This document shows positions 25,801 through 34,591 of a stretch of 64,000 nucleotides of DNA, piece by piece; positions within the stretch are counted from its first letter, which is position 1, and each line of letters begins with the position of its first letter. The notes beneath the pieces were generated by a model, which saw nothing but the letters and a program-made list of their open reading frames with translations, was not told the DNA's origin and did not search any database. Source of the stretch: Prolixibacteraceae bacterium (lineage in GTDB: Bacteria > Bacteroidota > Bacteroidia > Bacteroidales > Prolixibacteraceae). The stretch lies in NCBI GenBank assembly GCA_019459485.1, contig JAIBEZ010000028.1:234605-298604 (forward strand). Direction: 5' to 3'. The translations under genes and the position numbers were made by a program.

Positions 25801-28302
25801 CGGATAATCCGAATCCGGAAGATATTGCAATGCTTCCTGGTATTTTTCCTTTGCATCCTGGTAACGTTTGTCGCCAACAAACTTATTGGCAGCAGTAATA
25901 GCGGTGTTGTATGCCTGGGTCATTTTGGCCAGTTGCGCCAGTTGTGCTTCGGCTTGTCCTAATTTTTGTTTTGCGACCGGATCGGCTGCTTTTATAGCAA
26001 GTGCTTTTTCGTAACCCGATTTGGCCGTGTTGAAATCGTTTTCGCCAAAGGCTTTGTCTGCATTTGCCATTGCATCGTTGAACGCCTGATTGTTAGCTGA
26101 AGCCAGAGCTATCAAACGTTCTTCTTCTTTTCTCTTTTCATCAGCCAGTTTCAGCAGAATATCGTCTATATTTTTAATTTTTGTTTTTACTTCCGCCGAA
26201 TTGGGTTTTAAGTCCAGCGCACTTGTAAAACTGGTTCGGGCCGATTCATATTCTTTTTGGGAGAAAGAAGCATCACCTTTTGAAACAAAAGCCAAAAATT
26301 CAGTTTCGATTTGCTGTAATTTAGTTTTTTCGGCCAGTATTTCATCAATTTTGCTAATTCTCTCGCCCGGATATGCTTCGATCGGTTTGATTGCCAGAGC
26401 TTCTGAATAAAGTCTCCTGGCATCGGCATAATCTTCAGAACTGAAAGCTTTGTCAGCTTTTGAAATGGCCGCCAGATAATTACCTTCAAGCAGTTTTTCT
26501 TGCTTTTCTTTTGCCAGTAATTGCTCTGTTTCCGAAATTTTACCCAATGCAATTTCGTTGTTGGGCAGCAATTTTAGCGCATCGCGGTAAAAACTGATTG
26601 CGCGGTCGTAGTTCTGCTGTGCTTTTTGCTGATCGCCGCTCTGAATTGCAGCTTCAAAATTATCCCTGACTACTTGTTGCTTTTTCAATCCCTGAATATC
26701 GTCGATGCGTTTTTGTACCGACGCGTCTCTTGGTTTTATTTTCAGTGCATCATTCAGTAAACGAATGGATTCGTCATAATTTAAGCTTAAAACTTCTTTT
26801 TCGGCATTGGCCTGAAGTTCAATAAATCTGGTTTCGTTGGTTTCTGATTCAGTAATAAAAGCAAGTTTCTCCTTCGGATAACCTTCCGAAGCTTTTAATC
26901 TCAGAGCATTCTGATAATGTAATTTTGCTTGCTGAAGGTCGTTTGCTGCCAGCGACTGATCGGCCATTTGTATGGCTTCCTGGTATTTTTTGTCATTTTC
27001 GATGATTGCAATGGCGTTTTCAATTTCCGCAATTTTATCGCTGGCAAGTTTGCTGTCGGGTTTTAATGCAAGGGCTTTCCGGTATCCGTCAATGGCCTGA
27101 AGAAAATCTTTTTGTTGTGCAAGGTTATCGCCGGTTTGCATGTTCTGGTTGAATGCTTTATCAAGTTGTTCAATTTTAACCAATTGAGCTTTTTCCTGAT
27201 TGATAAGGTCTATTTGAGTTTGCGGATATTCCTTTTCAGGAACAAGCTCTTTGGCCTGACTGTAAAGGGTTACCGCCTGATCGAAATTTTTTGATTTATA
27301 GGCGTTGTCGGCTTGGGCAATCAGATCGTTGAATTGTTTTTGTTTTTCGAGCATTGCCAGCAATTGGTCAATTTCCTGAATCCGGCCATTTGCAAAAACA
27401 TCGCCGGGTTTGTATTGCAGCGCTTCTTCGTAAACAGGGCGAGCCGACTGATACGTTTTCTGTTCGAAGAACCCATTGGCACGGGCAATGGCATCCTTGT
27501 ATTTTTGTTCCAGTTCGGCTCTTTGTCTTTCTGTAATTTCCAGCGCTTTAACCAAATCCTGAAGTTCGGCTATCCGGTCGCTGGCATAAGCCCTTTCAGG
27601 AAAAAGTTGTTTAGCCTCCAGATATTTTATCAGTGCCAGCTGGTATTCGCCCCGTTGATAGAGTACATCGGCATCCTTGATCAATTGGTCGAAATTCTTT
27701 TGTTTAACGACCAAATCCTGGGCTTCCTGTTTTGTGATACCTTGCGCTTCTTTGGCTACTTGCGAAGTTTGTGCTTTTGCTGTCTCAATTTGTTCAGCCA
27801 TTTGAACATCAGAGAAATAGCTTTCCTTTTCGAAATTATCGGTTTGTTTTCCGTAGAAAATTTTCCCTGAAGCCTTTAAGGTAAAACTTTTATCAATTCC
27901 CTCAATTTCCTTGAAAAGTTGTACAACCATTGGAAAAGGAGGGAAATCGCTGTCGCGTTCCCATACTTCCTGCGGAATTTCGGTTGAAACGATGATTGTT
28001 TTGCTGAAATGCTGTGATAGTAAAAAGGTCAGGGTGTATTCCTGGAAATATTCCAGTTCTAATCTGAAACGGCCATTTTTTGGAATAGTAATTTTTGTAA
28101 TTGGGGCTCCGCTTTTCGACATTTCAATAATGCCACTTTCCGATGTAGTAACTTCAGGAACAATTTTACCGGTAATGATAAAGTATTTCTTGTTTTGTCC
28201 GGTAGATGTCAACTGGAACAAAAACATGAAGATCAGAAAAAACAACACTCCGAACCGACCAATCTTTTGCATACGTGTTTCGTTTCTATACAGAGATGAC
28301 AT
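22858..28302 (-). CDS. Giant exported protein with about 26 TPR-like repeats
   Basis: The product has 1814 residues (1804 from the alternative ATG at 28272, which starts right at the signal peptide MQKIGRFGVLFFLIFMFLFQL). After the signal comes a head domain of about 130 residues (KYFIITGKIVPE through STEIPQEVWERD), also encoded alone by the neighbour at 28383-28940. From about residue 205 to the end I count 26 repeats with a period near 62 residues, each with the pattern AD-x-AF-x4-Y-x2-A-x3-Y-x2-AL-x2-KP-x3-YP-x2-QI-x2-ID-x-L. This is a TPR-like helical pair plus a connecting helix. The last four repeats are the most alike (xxARFYYYKA), suggesting recent homogenisation. It probably scaffolds a periplasmic or surface complex. 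There is no sortase or T9SS tail and the partner is unknown. Confidence 0.85.
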   Translation of the reverse strand: MSSLYRNETRMQKIGRFGVLFFLIFMFLFQLTSTGQNKKYFIITGKIVPEVTTSESGIIEMSKSGAPITKITIPKNGRFRLELEYFQEYTLTFLLSQHFSKTIIVSTEIPQEVWERDSDFPPFPMVVQLFKEIEGIDKSFTLKASGKIFYGKQTDNFEKESYFSDVQMAEQIETAKAQTSQVAKEAQGITKQEAQDLVVKQKNFDQLIKDADVLYQRGEYQLALIKYLEAKQLFPERAYASDRIAELQDLVKALEITERQRAELEQKYKDAIARANGFFEQKTYQSARPVYEEALQYKPGDVFANGRIQEIDQLLAMLEKQKQFNDLIAQADNAYKSKNFDQAVTLYSQAKELVPEKEYPQTQIDLINQEKAQLVKIEQLDKAFNQNMQTGDNLAQQKDFLQAIDGYRKALALKPDSKLASDKIAEIENAIAIIENDKKYQEAIQMADQSLAANDLQQAKLHYQNALRLKASEGYPKEKLAFITESETNETRFIELQANAEKEVLSLNYDESIRLLNDALKIKPRDASVQKRIDDIQGLKKQQVVRDNFEAAIQSGDQQKAQQNYDRAISFYRDALKLLPNNEIALGKISETEQLLAKEKQEKLLEGNYLAAISKADKAFSSEDYADARRLYSEALAIKPIEAYPGERISKIDEILAEKTKLQQIETEFLAFVSKGDASFSQKEYESARTSFTSALDLKPNSAEVKTKIKNIDDILLKLADEKRKEEERLIALASANNQAFNDAMANADKAFGENDFNTAKSGYEKALAIKAADPVAKQKLGQAEAQLAQLAKMTQAYNTAITAANKFVGDKRYQDAKEKYQEALQYLPDSDYPKQQIVKIDELLAQAEAERQKEELYASSIKEGETLFRNKEYSGARVSFVKANELKPSEKLPIDRIQEIDKLLAELASIEAKNKATETGYQETIAKADKALAGKEYSSARLFYGEALAIKSNEQYPKDKIAEIDQIMADLKVLQYNQAIAAGDLAFKSDQLDEATTQYENALTVKANDQYAKNQLDEIVKRRTALQEEQNRLKKINEQYALKMAAAVADFRNKEYQTAKGKYQEALLLKPEETLPKEQIAKIDALLQELLTAEETNRLYIETVNAGQEAFRQNKLTESRDAFMKARDLKPSEVLPPIRIAELNTMIAQLEETARLAALEEAQRLAREKANKEQYDKELAIADKAFAEKEYKASRTYYSNALSVLPNEKYPKDQISKIDELIAKQMEISMLGQQKAMRDSLMKIRDDAFNRAITSGKEMEQSNQYQGAIQRYNEAISINPDERANVQKMITALEDQLRAMDSQNKQYQVSIEKADQLFGASKLEEAIAEYRNASGIKPMEQYPKTQIIDIQNIINQRNSAYDLAIKNGDNAFDKSDWQNSKAAYTEALLVKPNEAYPEKRLREIDQKIIDEKLAGINSSNENAAYNEAVAKAEKALADNELTTAKMHFNVAHSLKPAETMPPQRIIEIDALIEQRNKERLAQAQRDIDEKYRQSISVADNAFREKTYTIARLRYQEAQLIKPDETYPKNQIALIDKLLNEAKPVETYAFDVPEIQTTPPVSANANKPEESAQATEARAQSFRTVDNYDEAIRKADDSFGIKDYTVARFYYYKAIEIKPKEEYPVNQIELIRKLVDSELSSIDRSGYDKAIAQADEAFSQQNYTIAKFYYYKALEIKSWEKYPKDRIAEILALTNSLLSEREEKEYRDMIAKADEAYFNKDIAIARFYYNKAIAMKSDENYPRIKLKDIQKLIDQDARDQKNIEYNNVIELADQALQAENFSIARFNYNRALSMKPDEKYPKDQLKRIKEALDK

Positions 28303-28382
28303 TGCCTCTTTAAAAGTTCAACTCCGTAAAATTAACTAAAAGTATGAAGGATGGAAATTAAAACTTATTTTTTGAGTGGAAT

Positions 28383-28940
28383 TTAGAATATCTGGTAGCT
28401 CTGGAATTTGGACTTATTCTCGCTCAATTTACTATTTTGCCTGATCGACAATGCATTTTGCTCAGCATATTCAACATCAAAGATGGTTGGTAATTTGGAA
28501 AAAATGTCTTTCTCAGGCGAATAACAGATGTGCTGAATTAGGTTTGAAGTGGTTAAGTTTTCTTCTTCACAAATTGCTTTGTCGAGTTTTACAGCCATTA
28601 AGTAATGTGGAAACTTATTTTCCCGTTGCATTACTTCCGATGGGATTTCGGTATTTACAATGATGGATTTTGAAAGGTGACCGTTTTGGTTGAATGTTAG
28701 TTGATATTCAGCATTGTACGACAGTTCGAGTCGAAATCTTCGGGTAGTTGGTATTTGTGAAATAGTTGCCAGTTGATTGTTTTTTTTGATCTCAACAGTT
28801 ATGTTTTGAAAGATTTCGGAATCGGAAAGTATTTTTCCTGAAATAATAAAATATTTGGGAGTTTGAGCAGAGACGGAAAGCTGAATAACTACAGCGAAAA
28901 TAATGAGTAGTTTGATAATCCTGAAAGCTTTTTTCTTCAT
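28383..28940 (-). CDS. Exported paralogue of the giant protein's head domain
   Basis: A 185-residue protein with a signal peptide (FRIIKLLIIFAVVIQLSVSAQ). It repeats the head domain of the adjacent giant protein: KYFIISGKI against KYFIITGKI, RRFRLELSYNAEYQLTF against GRFRLELEYFQEYTLTF, and SKSIIVNTEIPSEVMQREN against SKTIIVSTEIPQEVWERD. It stops before any TPR-like repeat and ends in a Ser/Lys/Gln-rich tail. It lies 80 bases upstream on the same strand, so this looks like a tandem duplication in which one copy kept only the head. The fold resembles a small beta-sandwich. No function is known to me. Confidence 0.75.
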   Translation of the reverse strand: MKKKAFRIIKLLIIFAVVIQLSVSAQTPKYFIISGKILSDSEIFQNITVEIKKNNQLATISQIPTTRRFRLELSYNAEYQLTFNQNGHLSKSIIVNTEIPSEVMQRENKFPHYLMAVKLDKAICEEENLTTSNLIQHICYSPEKDIFSKLPTIFDVEYAEQNALSIRQNSKLSENKSKFQSYQIF

Positions 28941-29011
28941 TTGATGCTAAAATAGGTAATTGTCTGAGAGATTAATTTATTACAGCACATCTCTTTATTC
29001 TGAAAACGCTG

Positions 29012-29019
29012 CAAAGGTA
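29012..29019 (-). promoter_or_regulatory. -7 type promoter element for the head-domain/giant-protein pair
   Basis: Read on the minus strand, this is TACCTTTG, a very common form of the Bacteroidota TAnnTTTG element. It would start transcription near 29005, 65 bases before the ATG at 28940. A T-rich stretch lies upstream but I see no exact TTTG at the right spacing. Confidence 0.5.
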
Positions 29020-29120
29020 ACCCTTCAAATCAAAAAAAATGTTTTTTATTTCTTTTCTTTAGCCTGAAATGTATTTGAATGCGTATATTTTCTCAATCAC
29101 AGTTCAGAAAACCCAATTTA

Positions 29121-30569
29121 ATGAGAAAGGATCCCTCTTATTTTGAAGCCTTGCTTCCGATTTTCTTTTTGATTGCGATGCTAACCGCCAATGTATTTCT
29201 GTTTGAGGATACGCTTGCCGGATCAAACCAGATAGCATTGTTATTGGCGGCTACAATTGGCGTGGTAATCGTGATCCGAAAGGGCATGAAGTGGGATGAA
29301 ATCAGCAATAAAGTTGTGACTACCATTGGTTCAGCCATGCCGTCGATGTTAATTTTGCTCCTGATCGGTTCGCTTGCAGGTACATGGCTAATCAGCGGCA
29401 TTGTGCCTGCAATGATTTATTATGGACTGGACATCATTAATCCAACAATGTTTTTATTCACCGCACTGGTTGTTAGTTCATTAATTTCATTGGTTACCGG
29501 AAGTTCGTGGAGTACTGTCGCTACCATTGGCGTGGCTTTGCTTGGAATTGGAAAAGCATTGGGAATGAACGAGGCCGTGGTAGCTGGAGCGATTATTAGC
29601 GGCGCTTATTTTGGCGATAAACTTTCACCGTTGAGCGATACTACCAATTTGGCGCCGGCAATGGCCGGAACTGATTTGTTCACGCACATCAGGTACATGT
29701 TAGTAACCACAACTCCAACTTACATTATTACAATGATTATCTTTCTGATCATTGGTTTTCAATACGATTTTGGAACGGCTGTAGTTGATGTCGTTGGTGT
29801 AAAATCAGCAATCGAAGGTTCGTTCAATACAACTCCGCTATTATTTCTGGTTCCTGTTATTCTTTTTGCCATAATTATAATGAAAGTTCCGCCGATTCCG
29901 TCTTTAATGGTTGGCACCTTATTGGGCGGACTATTTGCGATTATTTTTCAGCCTGAAATTATTAATGAAGTTGCCGGGAAAGGTTTGTCCTATACAAAAG
30001 CATCGTACATTGGTTTTATGCAGGCGATGTTGGGTGAAGTAAGATTGGTAACTCCTGATGAAAATGTAAATGAACTGCTTCATACCGGCGGGATGCGCGG
30101 AATGTTGGATACGATTTGGTTAATCATTTCGGCCATGGTTTTTGGTGGCGTAATGGAAGCGGGCGGACTTTTAATGAGAATTATACAACCCATTATTAAC
30201 AGGGCAAAATCGACCGGATCGTTGGTTGCATCAACGGTGGTAACATGTATTTTTTTCAATACAACTGCTTCTGATCAATACATTTCAATTGTTGTGCCTG
30301 GCCGCATGTTCCGAAAATCATTCAAGGATAAAGGTTATGCTCCCGAATTGCTGAGCCGAACCCTGGAGGATGCAGGGACTGTGACTTCGGTGCTGATTCC
30401 GTGGAATACTTGTGGCGCAACACAATCAAGGGTTTTGGGCGTAGATACCTGGACTTACCTGCCTTATTGTTTCTTCAATATTATCAGCCCGTTTATGAGT
30501 ATATTGGTTGCTTATCTCAATTTTAAAATACGAAGAATACCGGTTGAAGAAACTGAGACTGACCACTAA
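29121..30569 (+). CDS. nhaC: Na+/H+ antiporter, NhaC family
   Basis: About 482 residues from the ATG at 29121 (an upstream ATG at 29079 adds 14 polar residues). Eleven or twelve hydrophobic segments. Family stretches include LVTGSSWSTVATIGVALLGIG, GAIISGAYFGDKLSPLSDTTNLAPAM split over two helices, and FNTTASDQYISIVVPGRMF near the end, with NTCGATQSRVLGV. NhaC proteins exchange sodium for protons, or malate for lactate in some relatives. It converges tail to tail with the second lacI with no gap. Its transport role in the neighbouring uronide locus is unclear. Confidence 0.88.
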   Translation: MRKDPSYFEALLPIFFLIAMLTANVFLFEDTLAGSNQIALLLAATIGVVIVIRKGMKWDEISNKVVTTIGSAMPSMLILLLIGSLAGTWLISGIVPAMIYYGLDIINPTMFLFTALVVSSLISLVTGSSWSTVATIGVALLGIGKALGMNEAVVAGAIISGAYFGDKLSPLSDTTNLAPAMAGTDLFTHIRYMLVTTTPTYIITMIIFLIIGFQYDFGTAVVDVVGVKSAIEGSFNTTPLLFLVPVILFAIIIMKVPPIPSLMVGTLLGGLFAIIFQPEIINEVAGKGLSYTKASYIGFMQAMLGEVRLVTPDENVNELLHTGGMRGMLDTIWLIISAMVFGGVMEAGGLLMRIIQPIINRAKSTGSLVASTVVTCIFFNTTASDQYISIVVPGRMFRKSFKDKGYAPELLSRTLEDAGTVTSVLIPWNTCGATQSRVLGVDTWTYLPYCFFNIISPFMSILVAYLNFKIRRIPVEETETDH

Positions 30570-31598
30570 TCACTGAAAACTCCTGCGGCTTGACGATTCC
30601 CTGACAATCAATTCAGTTGGTAAAACAATTGTCTGAAAGGTTCGCTCTTTTGTTTCAATTTGTTTGATGATTAATTCGGCAGCTTTTTGTCCCATCTGAA
30701 ATCCCGGCTGTGCAATTGTTGAAATTGACGGGGAAACAACTTTCGAAAAGGGCTCATTACTGAATCCAACTATTCCAATATCCTGAGGTATCCTTATTCC
30801 CTTATCACGCAAATAAATCATTGCGCTGAGGGCGGTGGTGTCATTTCCGCAGAAAATAGCATCGGGTGGGTTTTTCAGGTTCATTAAGTTCTGAACGGCT
30901 ATAACCCCTTCTTCGCTGGTTAATGAATTGATAATGACCAGTGATTCATCAAATGGAATGTTGTTTTTACGAAGAGCATCGACGTACCCGTTTTTTCTGT
31001 CAAAATAAGTCATTAAGTTTTGGGTGCCCGCCAAGTGCGCAATTCGCTTGTATCCCTGGTCAATTAGATGTTGAGTTACCCTGAAACCACCGGCAAAATC
31101 ATCCACCACAATTTTGTCAGTTTCAATTTCGGGAACCGCACGGTCGAAAAATACCAGTGGAATATTCTTTTTCCTGAAAATTTTGAGGTGATCGAATGTC
31201 ATTGTTTGCATGGCGATGGAAATAATCAGGCCATCCACCCGGTTCGAAAACATGGATTGCACAATATTGATTTCTTTGTCGGCAAGGTCGTTCGATTGCG
31301 AGATTACCACATTGTATCCTGCTTTAAAAGCCACATCTTCGGCACCACTAATTACCGATGAAAAGAAGTGCCGGTTAATTAACGGTACTACAATTCCGAT
31401 CGTATTCGATTTCTTATTCCTGAGATTCGATGCCAGTGTATTTGGGCGGTAACCCAAAGCATTGGCAACAGCTTTAATTTTCTCCTTTGTTTTCAGGCTG
31501 ATACGCGGATTATCGTTTAGAGCTCTGGAAACAGTTGAAGCCGAAATTTGCAACTCTCTGGCAATATCGTGAATGGTAGGTTCTGAATTTTTGATCAT
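30570..31598 (-). CDS. LacI-family transcriptional regulator of the uronide regulon
   Basis: A 342-residue canonical LacI/GalR protein: helix-turn-helix TIHDIARELQISASTVSRAL, hinge helix RPNTLASNLRNKKS, and a periplasmic-binding-like core from TIGIVVPLINRHFF through VVDDFAGGFRVTQHLIDQGY, with FCGNDTTALSAM and IGIVGFSNEPFSKVVSPSISTIAQP near the end. It is divergent from the GH88-kduI-kduD operon. The palindrome at 31667-31680 lies between them and recurs at the kdgK-kdgA-exuT promoter, so this protein is the best candidate to control both. By analogy the inducer could be KDG or an unsaturated-uronide product. Confidence 0.92.
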   Translation of the reverse strand: MIKNSEPTIHDIARELQISASTVSRALNDNPRISLKTKEKIKAVANALGYRPNTLASNLRNKKSNTIGIVVPLINRHFFSSVISGAEDVAFKAGYNVVISQSNDLADKEINIVQSMFSNRVDGLIISIAMQTMTFDHLKIFRKKNIPLVFFDRAVPEIETDKIVVDDFAGGFRVTQHLIDQGYKRIAHLAGTQNLMTYFDRKNGYVDALRKNNIPFDESLVIINSLTSEEGVIAVQNLMNLKNPPDAIFCGNDTTALSAMIYLRDKGIRIPQDIGIVGFSNEPFSKVVSPSISTIAQPGFQMGQKAAELIIKQIETKERTFQTIVLPTELIVRESSSRRSFQ

Positions 31599-31666
31599 GA
31601 CTGTCTTAAATATTATGCAAATATGCTAATAAATTCTTTTTTTGTCCATCAAATATAAAATAAAAA

Positions 31667-31680
31667 TGCAATCGATTGCG
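31667..31680. promoter_or_regulatory. Probable LacI operator upstream of the GH88 operon
   Basis: TGCAATCGATTGCG contains the 12-bp perfect palindrome GCAATCGATTGC. It covers the -33 region of the promoter ending at 31705, and it is the near-identical partner of the site at 8679-8692. It lies 69 bases upstream of the second lacI start. Confidence 0.75.
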
Positions 31681-31705
31681 CATTTGCAAATTACTATTAT
31701 CTTTG
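31675..31705 (+). promoter_or_regulatory. Promoter of the GH88-kduI-kduD-DUF4861 operon
   Basis: TATCTTTG (31698-31705) matches TAnnTTTG. Exactly 19 bases upstream is ATTG (31675-31678), a one-base variant of TTTG that lies inside the operator. The expected start is near 31712, 40 bases before the first gene. Confidence 0.65.
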
Positions 31706-31751
31706 TTGAGCTTAAGCTAATATTCATCCGGAAATTAAACCAATAAAATAA

Positions 31752-32915
31752 ATGACCATGAAAAATTTAAGTTTTTTAATTCTTTGTTTAATGATTTTTG
31801 GAGCATGCTCCAAAAAAACGCTCTTCGAGCAAAAAGATAAACTCGTTAACCAACTCTCCCAACAACTCGATTATTTAGTAGTAAATTCGGCCAACGACAC
31901 AATGGTTCCCCGTTCTTTCGGGAATGGAAAATATGACATGATAACCCAGAAAGACTGGTGTTGTGGCTTTCCCGCCGGAAGTTACTGGTACATGTATGAA
32001 TTGACAGGCGACCAGAAATGGGAAAAAATTGCCACCGAAAATACGCTAAAATTGGAAGGTGTTCAGTACCGGAAAAATACGCACGACCTTGGTTTTATGG
32101 TTTTTTGCAGTTATGGAAACGCTTACCGTATCACAAAAAATGAAGATTATAAAAAAGTCGTAATCGAAGCATCCGAATCACTGATTACAAGATTTGATTC
32201 TACAATTGGAAGTATCAAATCCTGGGATTGGGGCAAGCAATGGCAGTTCCCTGTGATTATCGACAATATGATGAACCTCGAAATGCTGTTCTGGGCATCG
32301 AAAGAAACAGGCGACCCAAAATACCGCGATGTTGCCATTGCTCATGCCAACACCACGCTGGCCAATCACTTCCGCGAAAACATGAGTTCGGTTCACGTGG
32401 TTGATTATGATACAATTACCGGGCAGCCTATTCTCAAACAAACCCATCAGGGTCTGAACGACGATTCTTCGTGGGCAAGAGGGCAGGCATGGGGCTTGTA
32501 TGGTTATGCAGTGTGTTTCCGCGAAACCGGTGATGTAAGATATTTGGAAGCCGCGAAAAAAATTGCTGGATTCATTAAAGAGAACCTTCCTGAAGATTTG
32601 GTTCCATACTGGGATTTCAACGATCCGTCCATTCCTAAAGCCTACCGCGATGCATCTGCCGCATCTGTTACCGCATCTGCCTTGTATATTTTAAGCTCAA
32701 TTACCGATGAAGGCAAGGCCGAATATGCTGAATTGGCCGATAAAATTCTTGCAAGTTTAAGTTCTCCGGAATATCTTGCAGAAACCGGCGACAATGGCGG
32801 ATTTTTAATCAAACATTGTGTCGGCAATATGCCTAAAAAATCGGAAGTGGATACACCGATTAATTATGCCGATTATTATTATCTGGAAGCATTAAAATAC
32901 AAATTCAACCATTAA
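31752..32915 (+). CDS. GH88-family unsaturated uronyl hydrolase (lipoprotein)
   Basis: A 387-residue (alpha/alpha)6-barrel glycosidase of family GH88, which removes the 4,5-unsaturated uronic acid left by polysaccharide lyases through hydration of the double bond. The two conserved Asp are in KNTHDLGF (Asp112) and IIDNMMNL (Asp171), 59 apart, close to the spacing in the Bacillus enzyme. [17 protein letters not shown] and [22 protein letters not shown] are also typical. The N-terminus is a lipoprotein signal (MIFGAC). Its product rearranges to 4-deoxy-5-ketouronate, the substrate of the next gene, kduI. GH105 is the alternative but the [12 protein letters not shown] form favours GH88. Confidence 0.88.
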   Translation: MTMKNLSFLILCLMIFGACSKKTLFEQKDKLVNQLSQQLDYLVVNSANDTMVPRSFGNGKYDMITQKDWCCGFPAGSYWYMYELTGDQKWEKIATENTLKLEGVQYRKNTHDLGFMVFCSYGNAYRITKNEDYKKVVIEASESLITRFDSTIGSIKSWDWGKQWQFPVIIDNMMNLEMLFWASKETGDPKYRDVAIAHANTTLANHFRENMSSVHVVDYDTITGQPILKQTHQGLNDDSSWARGQAWGLYGYAVCFRETGDVRYLEAAKKIAGFIKENLPEDLVPYWDFNDPSIPKAYRDASAASVTASALYILSSITDEGKAEYAELADKILASLSSPEYLAETGDNGGFLIKHCVGNMPKKSEVDTPINYADYYYLEALKYKFNH

Positions 32916-32926
32916 AATTAAAAGAT

Positions 32927-33769
32927 ATGTCAATCATTTTTGAAGAACGCTACGCTTCTCATCCAAGGGACGCAAAGAAGTATGATACCGCTCAATTGCG
33001 CGAAAATTTCCTGATCGAAAAAGTAATGGAAGCCGATAAAATCCATTTGGTTTATTCGCATTACGACCGTTACATCGCCGGGGGTGCAGTGCCTGCCAGC
33101 GGTCCACTTGAACTTACAGCCATTGACCCGATGAAAGCTGCATATTTCTGCGATCGCCGAGAATTGGGTATTATAAATGTCGGGGCAAAAGGTTCGGTAG
33201 TTGTTGATGGAACCGAACATTCACTTGATTTTAAGGAGGCGCTATATATAGGAAAGGGTGCAAAACAGATTACTTTCAAATCAGACAGCGTAACCGCATC
33301 TGCCCGTTTTTACCTGAACTCGACTCCAGCTCACAAGGAACTTCCGACTCGTCGCATTACACTGAAAGATGCCAACGTGCTGCAAATGGGCTCTCAGCAA
33401 ACTTCCAACGAACGTCAGATCAATCAGCTCCTGATCAGCAAAGTGATTGAAACTTGCCAGCTTCAAATGGGAATGACAGAATTGCGCCCCGGAAGTGTTT
33501 GGAATACAATGCCTGCACATACCCACAGCCGCCGTATGGAAGTTTATTTCTATTTCAATGTACCTGAAGGACAGGCCGTTTGTCATTTTATGGGCCAGCC
33601 GCAGGAAACCCGCCATATTTGGATGAGCAACGAGCAGGCAGTTATTTCGCCCAACTGGTCAATTCATTCGGCAGCCGGCACCAGCAACTATATTTTCATT
33701 TGGGGAATGGCTGGCGAAAATATGGATTACACTGATATGGACGTGGTTCAGCCAAACGAATTAAGATAA
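32927..33769 (+). CDS. kduI: 5-dehydro-4-deoxy-D-glucuronate isomerase
   Basis: A KduI cupin of 280 residues. The zinc-binding segment [15 protein letters not shown] gives two His and one Glu, and [10 protein letters not shown] gives the fourth ligand. [19 protein letters not shown] and RRMEVYFYF are family signatures. The enzyme converts 4-deoxy-5-ketouronate to 3-deoxy-2,5-diketogluconate in the cytoplasm. It lies 11 bases behind the GH88 gene and 21 bases before kduD, in pathway order. Confidence 0.95.
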   Translation: MSIIFEERYASHPRDAKKYDTAQLRENFLIEKVMEADKIHLVYSHYDRYIAGGAVPASGPLELTAIDPMKAAYFCDRRELGIINVGAKGSVVVDGTEHSLDFKEALYIGKGAKQITFKSDSVTASARFYLNSTPAHKELPTRRITLKDANVLQMGSQQTSNERQINQLLISKVIETCQLQMGMTELRPGSVWNTMPAHTHSRRMEVYFYFNVPEGQAVCHFMGQPQETRHIWMSNEQAVISPNWSIHSAAGTSNYIFIWGMAGENMDYTDMDVVQPNELR

Positions 33770-33790
33770 ACCATAATAAAATTACAGAAT

Positions 33791-34591
33791 ATGAATGAAT
33801 TATTTGATTTGACTGGAAAAGTTGCCCTGATTACCGGGGGAACTCATGGCATTGGAATGGCCATTGGTAAAGTTCTTGGAAAAGCTGGCGCTAAAGTTTG
33901 CGTAAACGACCTGAGCGAAGAAAGACTCGCCGCTTGCAAGATCGAATACAATGCTGCCGGAATCGACGTTTTTACCCTTGTTTTTAATGTCACCGACGAA
34001 GCTGACGTTGACAAGGGAATTTCGCTGATAGAAAAGGAAGTGGGCTCGGTTGACATTTTGGTAAACAATGCCGGTATCATCAAACGTATTCCGATTCTGG
34101 ACATGCCGATTGCCGATTTCAAACAGGTAATTGATGTTGATCTGGTGGCTCCGTTGATTGTTGCCAAACGCGTTGCTCCTGCCATGATCGCCAAACGCGC
34201 CGGAAAAATCATCAACATGTGTTCGATGATGAGCGTTTATGGGCGTAATTCTGTTTCAGCTTATGCAGCCGCAAAAGGTGGGTTGAAATTATTGACTGCC
34301 AACATGTGCTGCGAATGGGCAAAATACAACCTTCAGATAAATGGTATTGGTCCCGGTTATATTGCAACCTCGCAAACTGCCGATATCCGCCTTAATGGGC
34401 ATCCTTTCAATGATTTGGTGATGACGCGTACACCGGCAGGCCGCTGGGGAGAACCCGAAGATGTCGGCAACGCAGCCATGTTCCTTGCTTCAAAAGCCGC
34501 CGATTTTGTAAACGGACATATTCTTTATGTTGACGGTGGTATTTTGGCCAATTTTGGTTACGTGAAAGGTGAAAACGATTTACCCGAATGA
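33791..34591 (+). CDS. kduD: 2-keto-3-deoxygluconate (gluconate 5-) dehydrogenase
   Basis: A classical SDR of 266 residues: TGGTHGIG at 15-22, NNAGI at about 88-92, Ser in MCSMMSVYG, and YAAAKGG with the catalytic Tyr and Lys. FNDLVMTRTPAGRWGEPEDV near the C-terminus is typical of the KduD/gluconate 5-dehydrogenase group. Placed directly after kduI, it most likely reduces 3-deoxy-2,5-diketogluconate to KDG. Its stop overlaps the next start in an ATGA, implying translational coupling. Confidence 0.9.
   Translation: MNELFDLTGKVALITGGTHGIGMAIGKVLGKAGAKVCVNDLSEERLAACKIEYNAAGIDVFTLVFNVTDEADVDKGISLIEKEVGSVDILVNNAGIIKRIPILDMPIADFKQVIDVDLVAPLIVAKRVAPAMIAKRAGKIINMCSMMSVYGRNSVSAYAAAKGGLKLLTANMCCEWAKYNLQINGIGPGYIATSQTADIRLNGHPFNDLVMTRTPAGRWGEPEDVGNAAMFLASKAADFVNGHILYVDGGILANFGYVKGENDLPE

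Noticed and set aside
24725..27870. Long open frames on the plus strand inside the giant repeat protein
   Set aside because: They are antisense shadows of the biased repeat codons; none has a start signal, domain or promoter.
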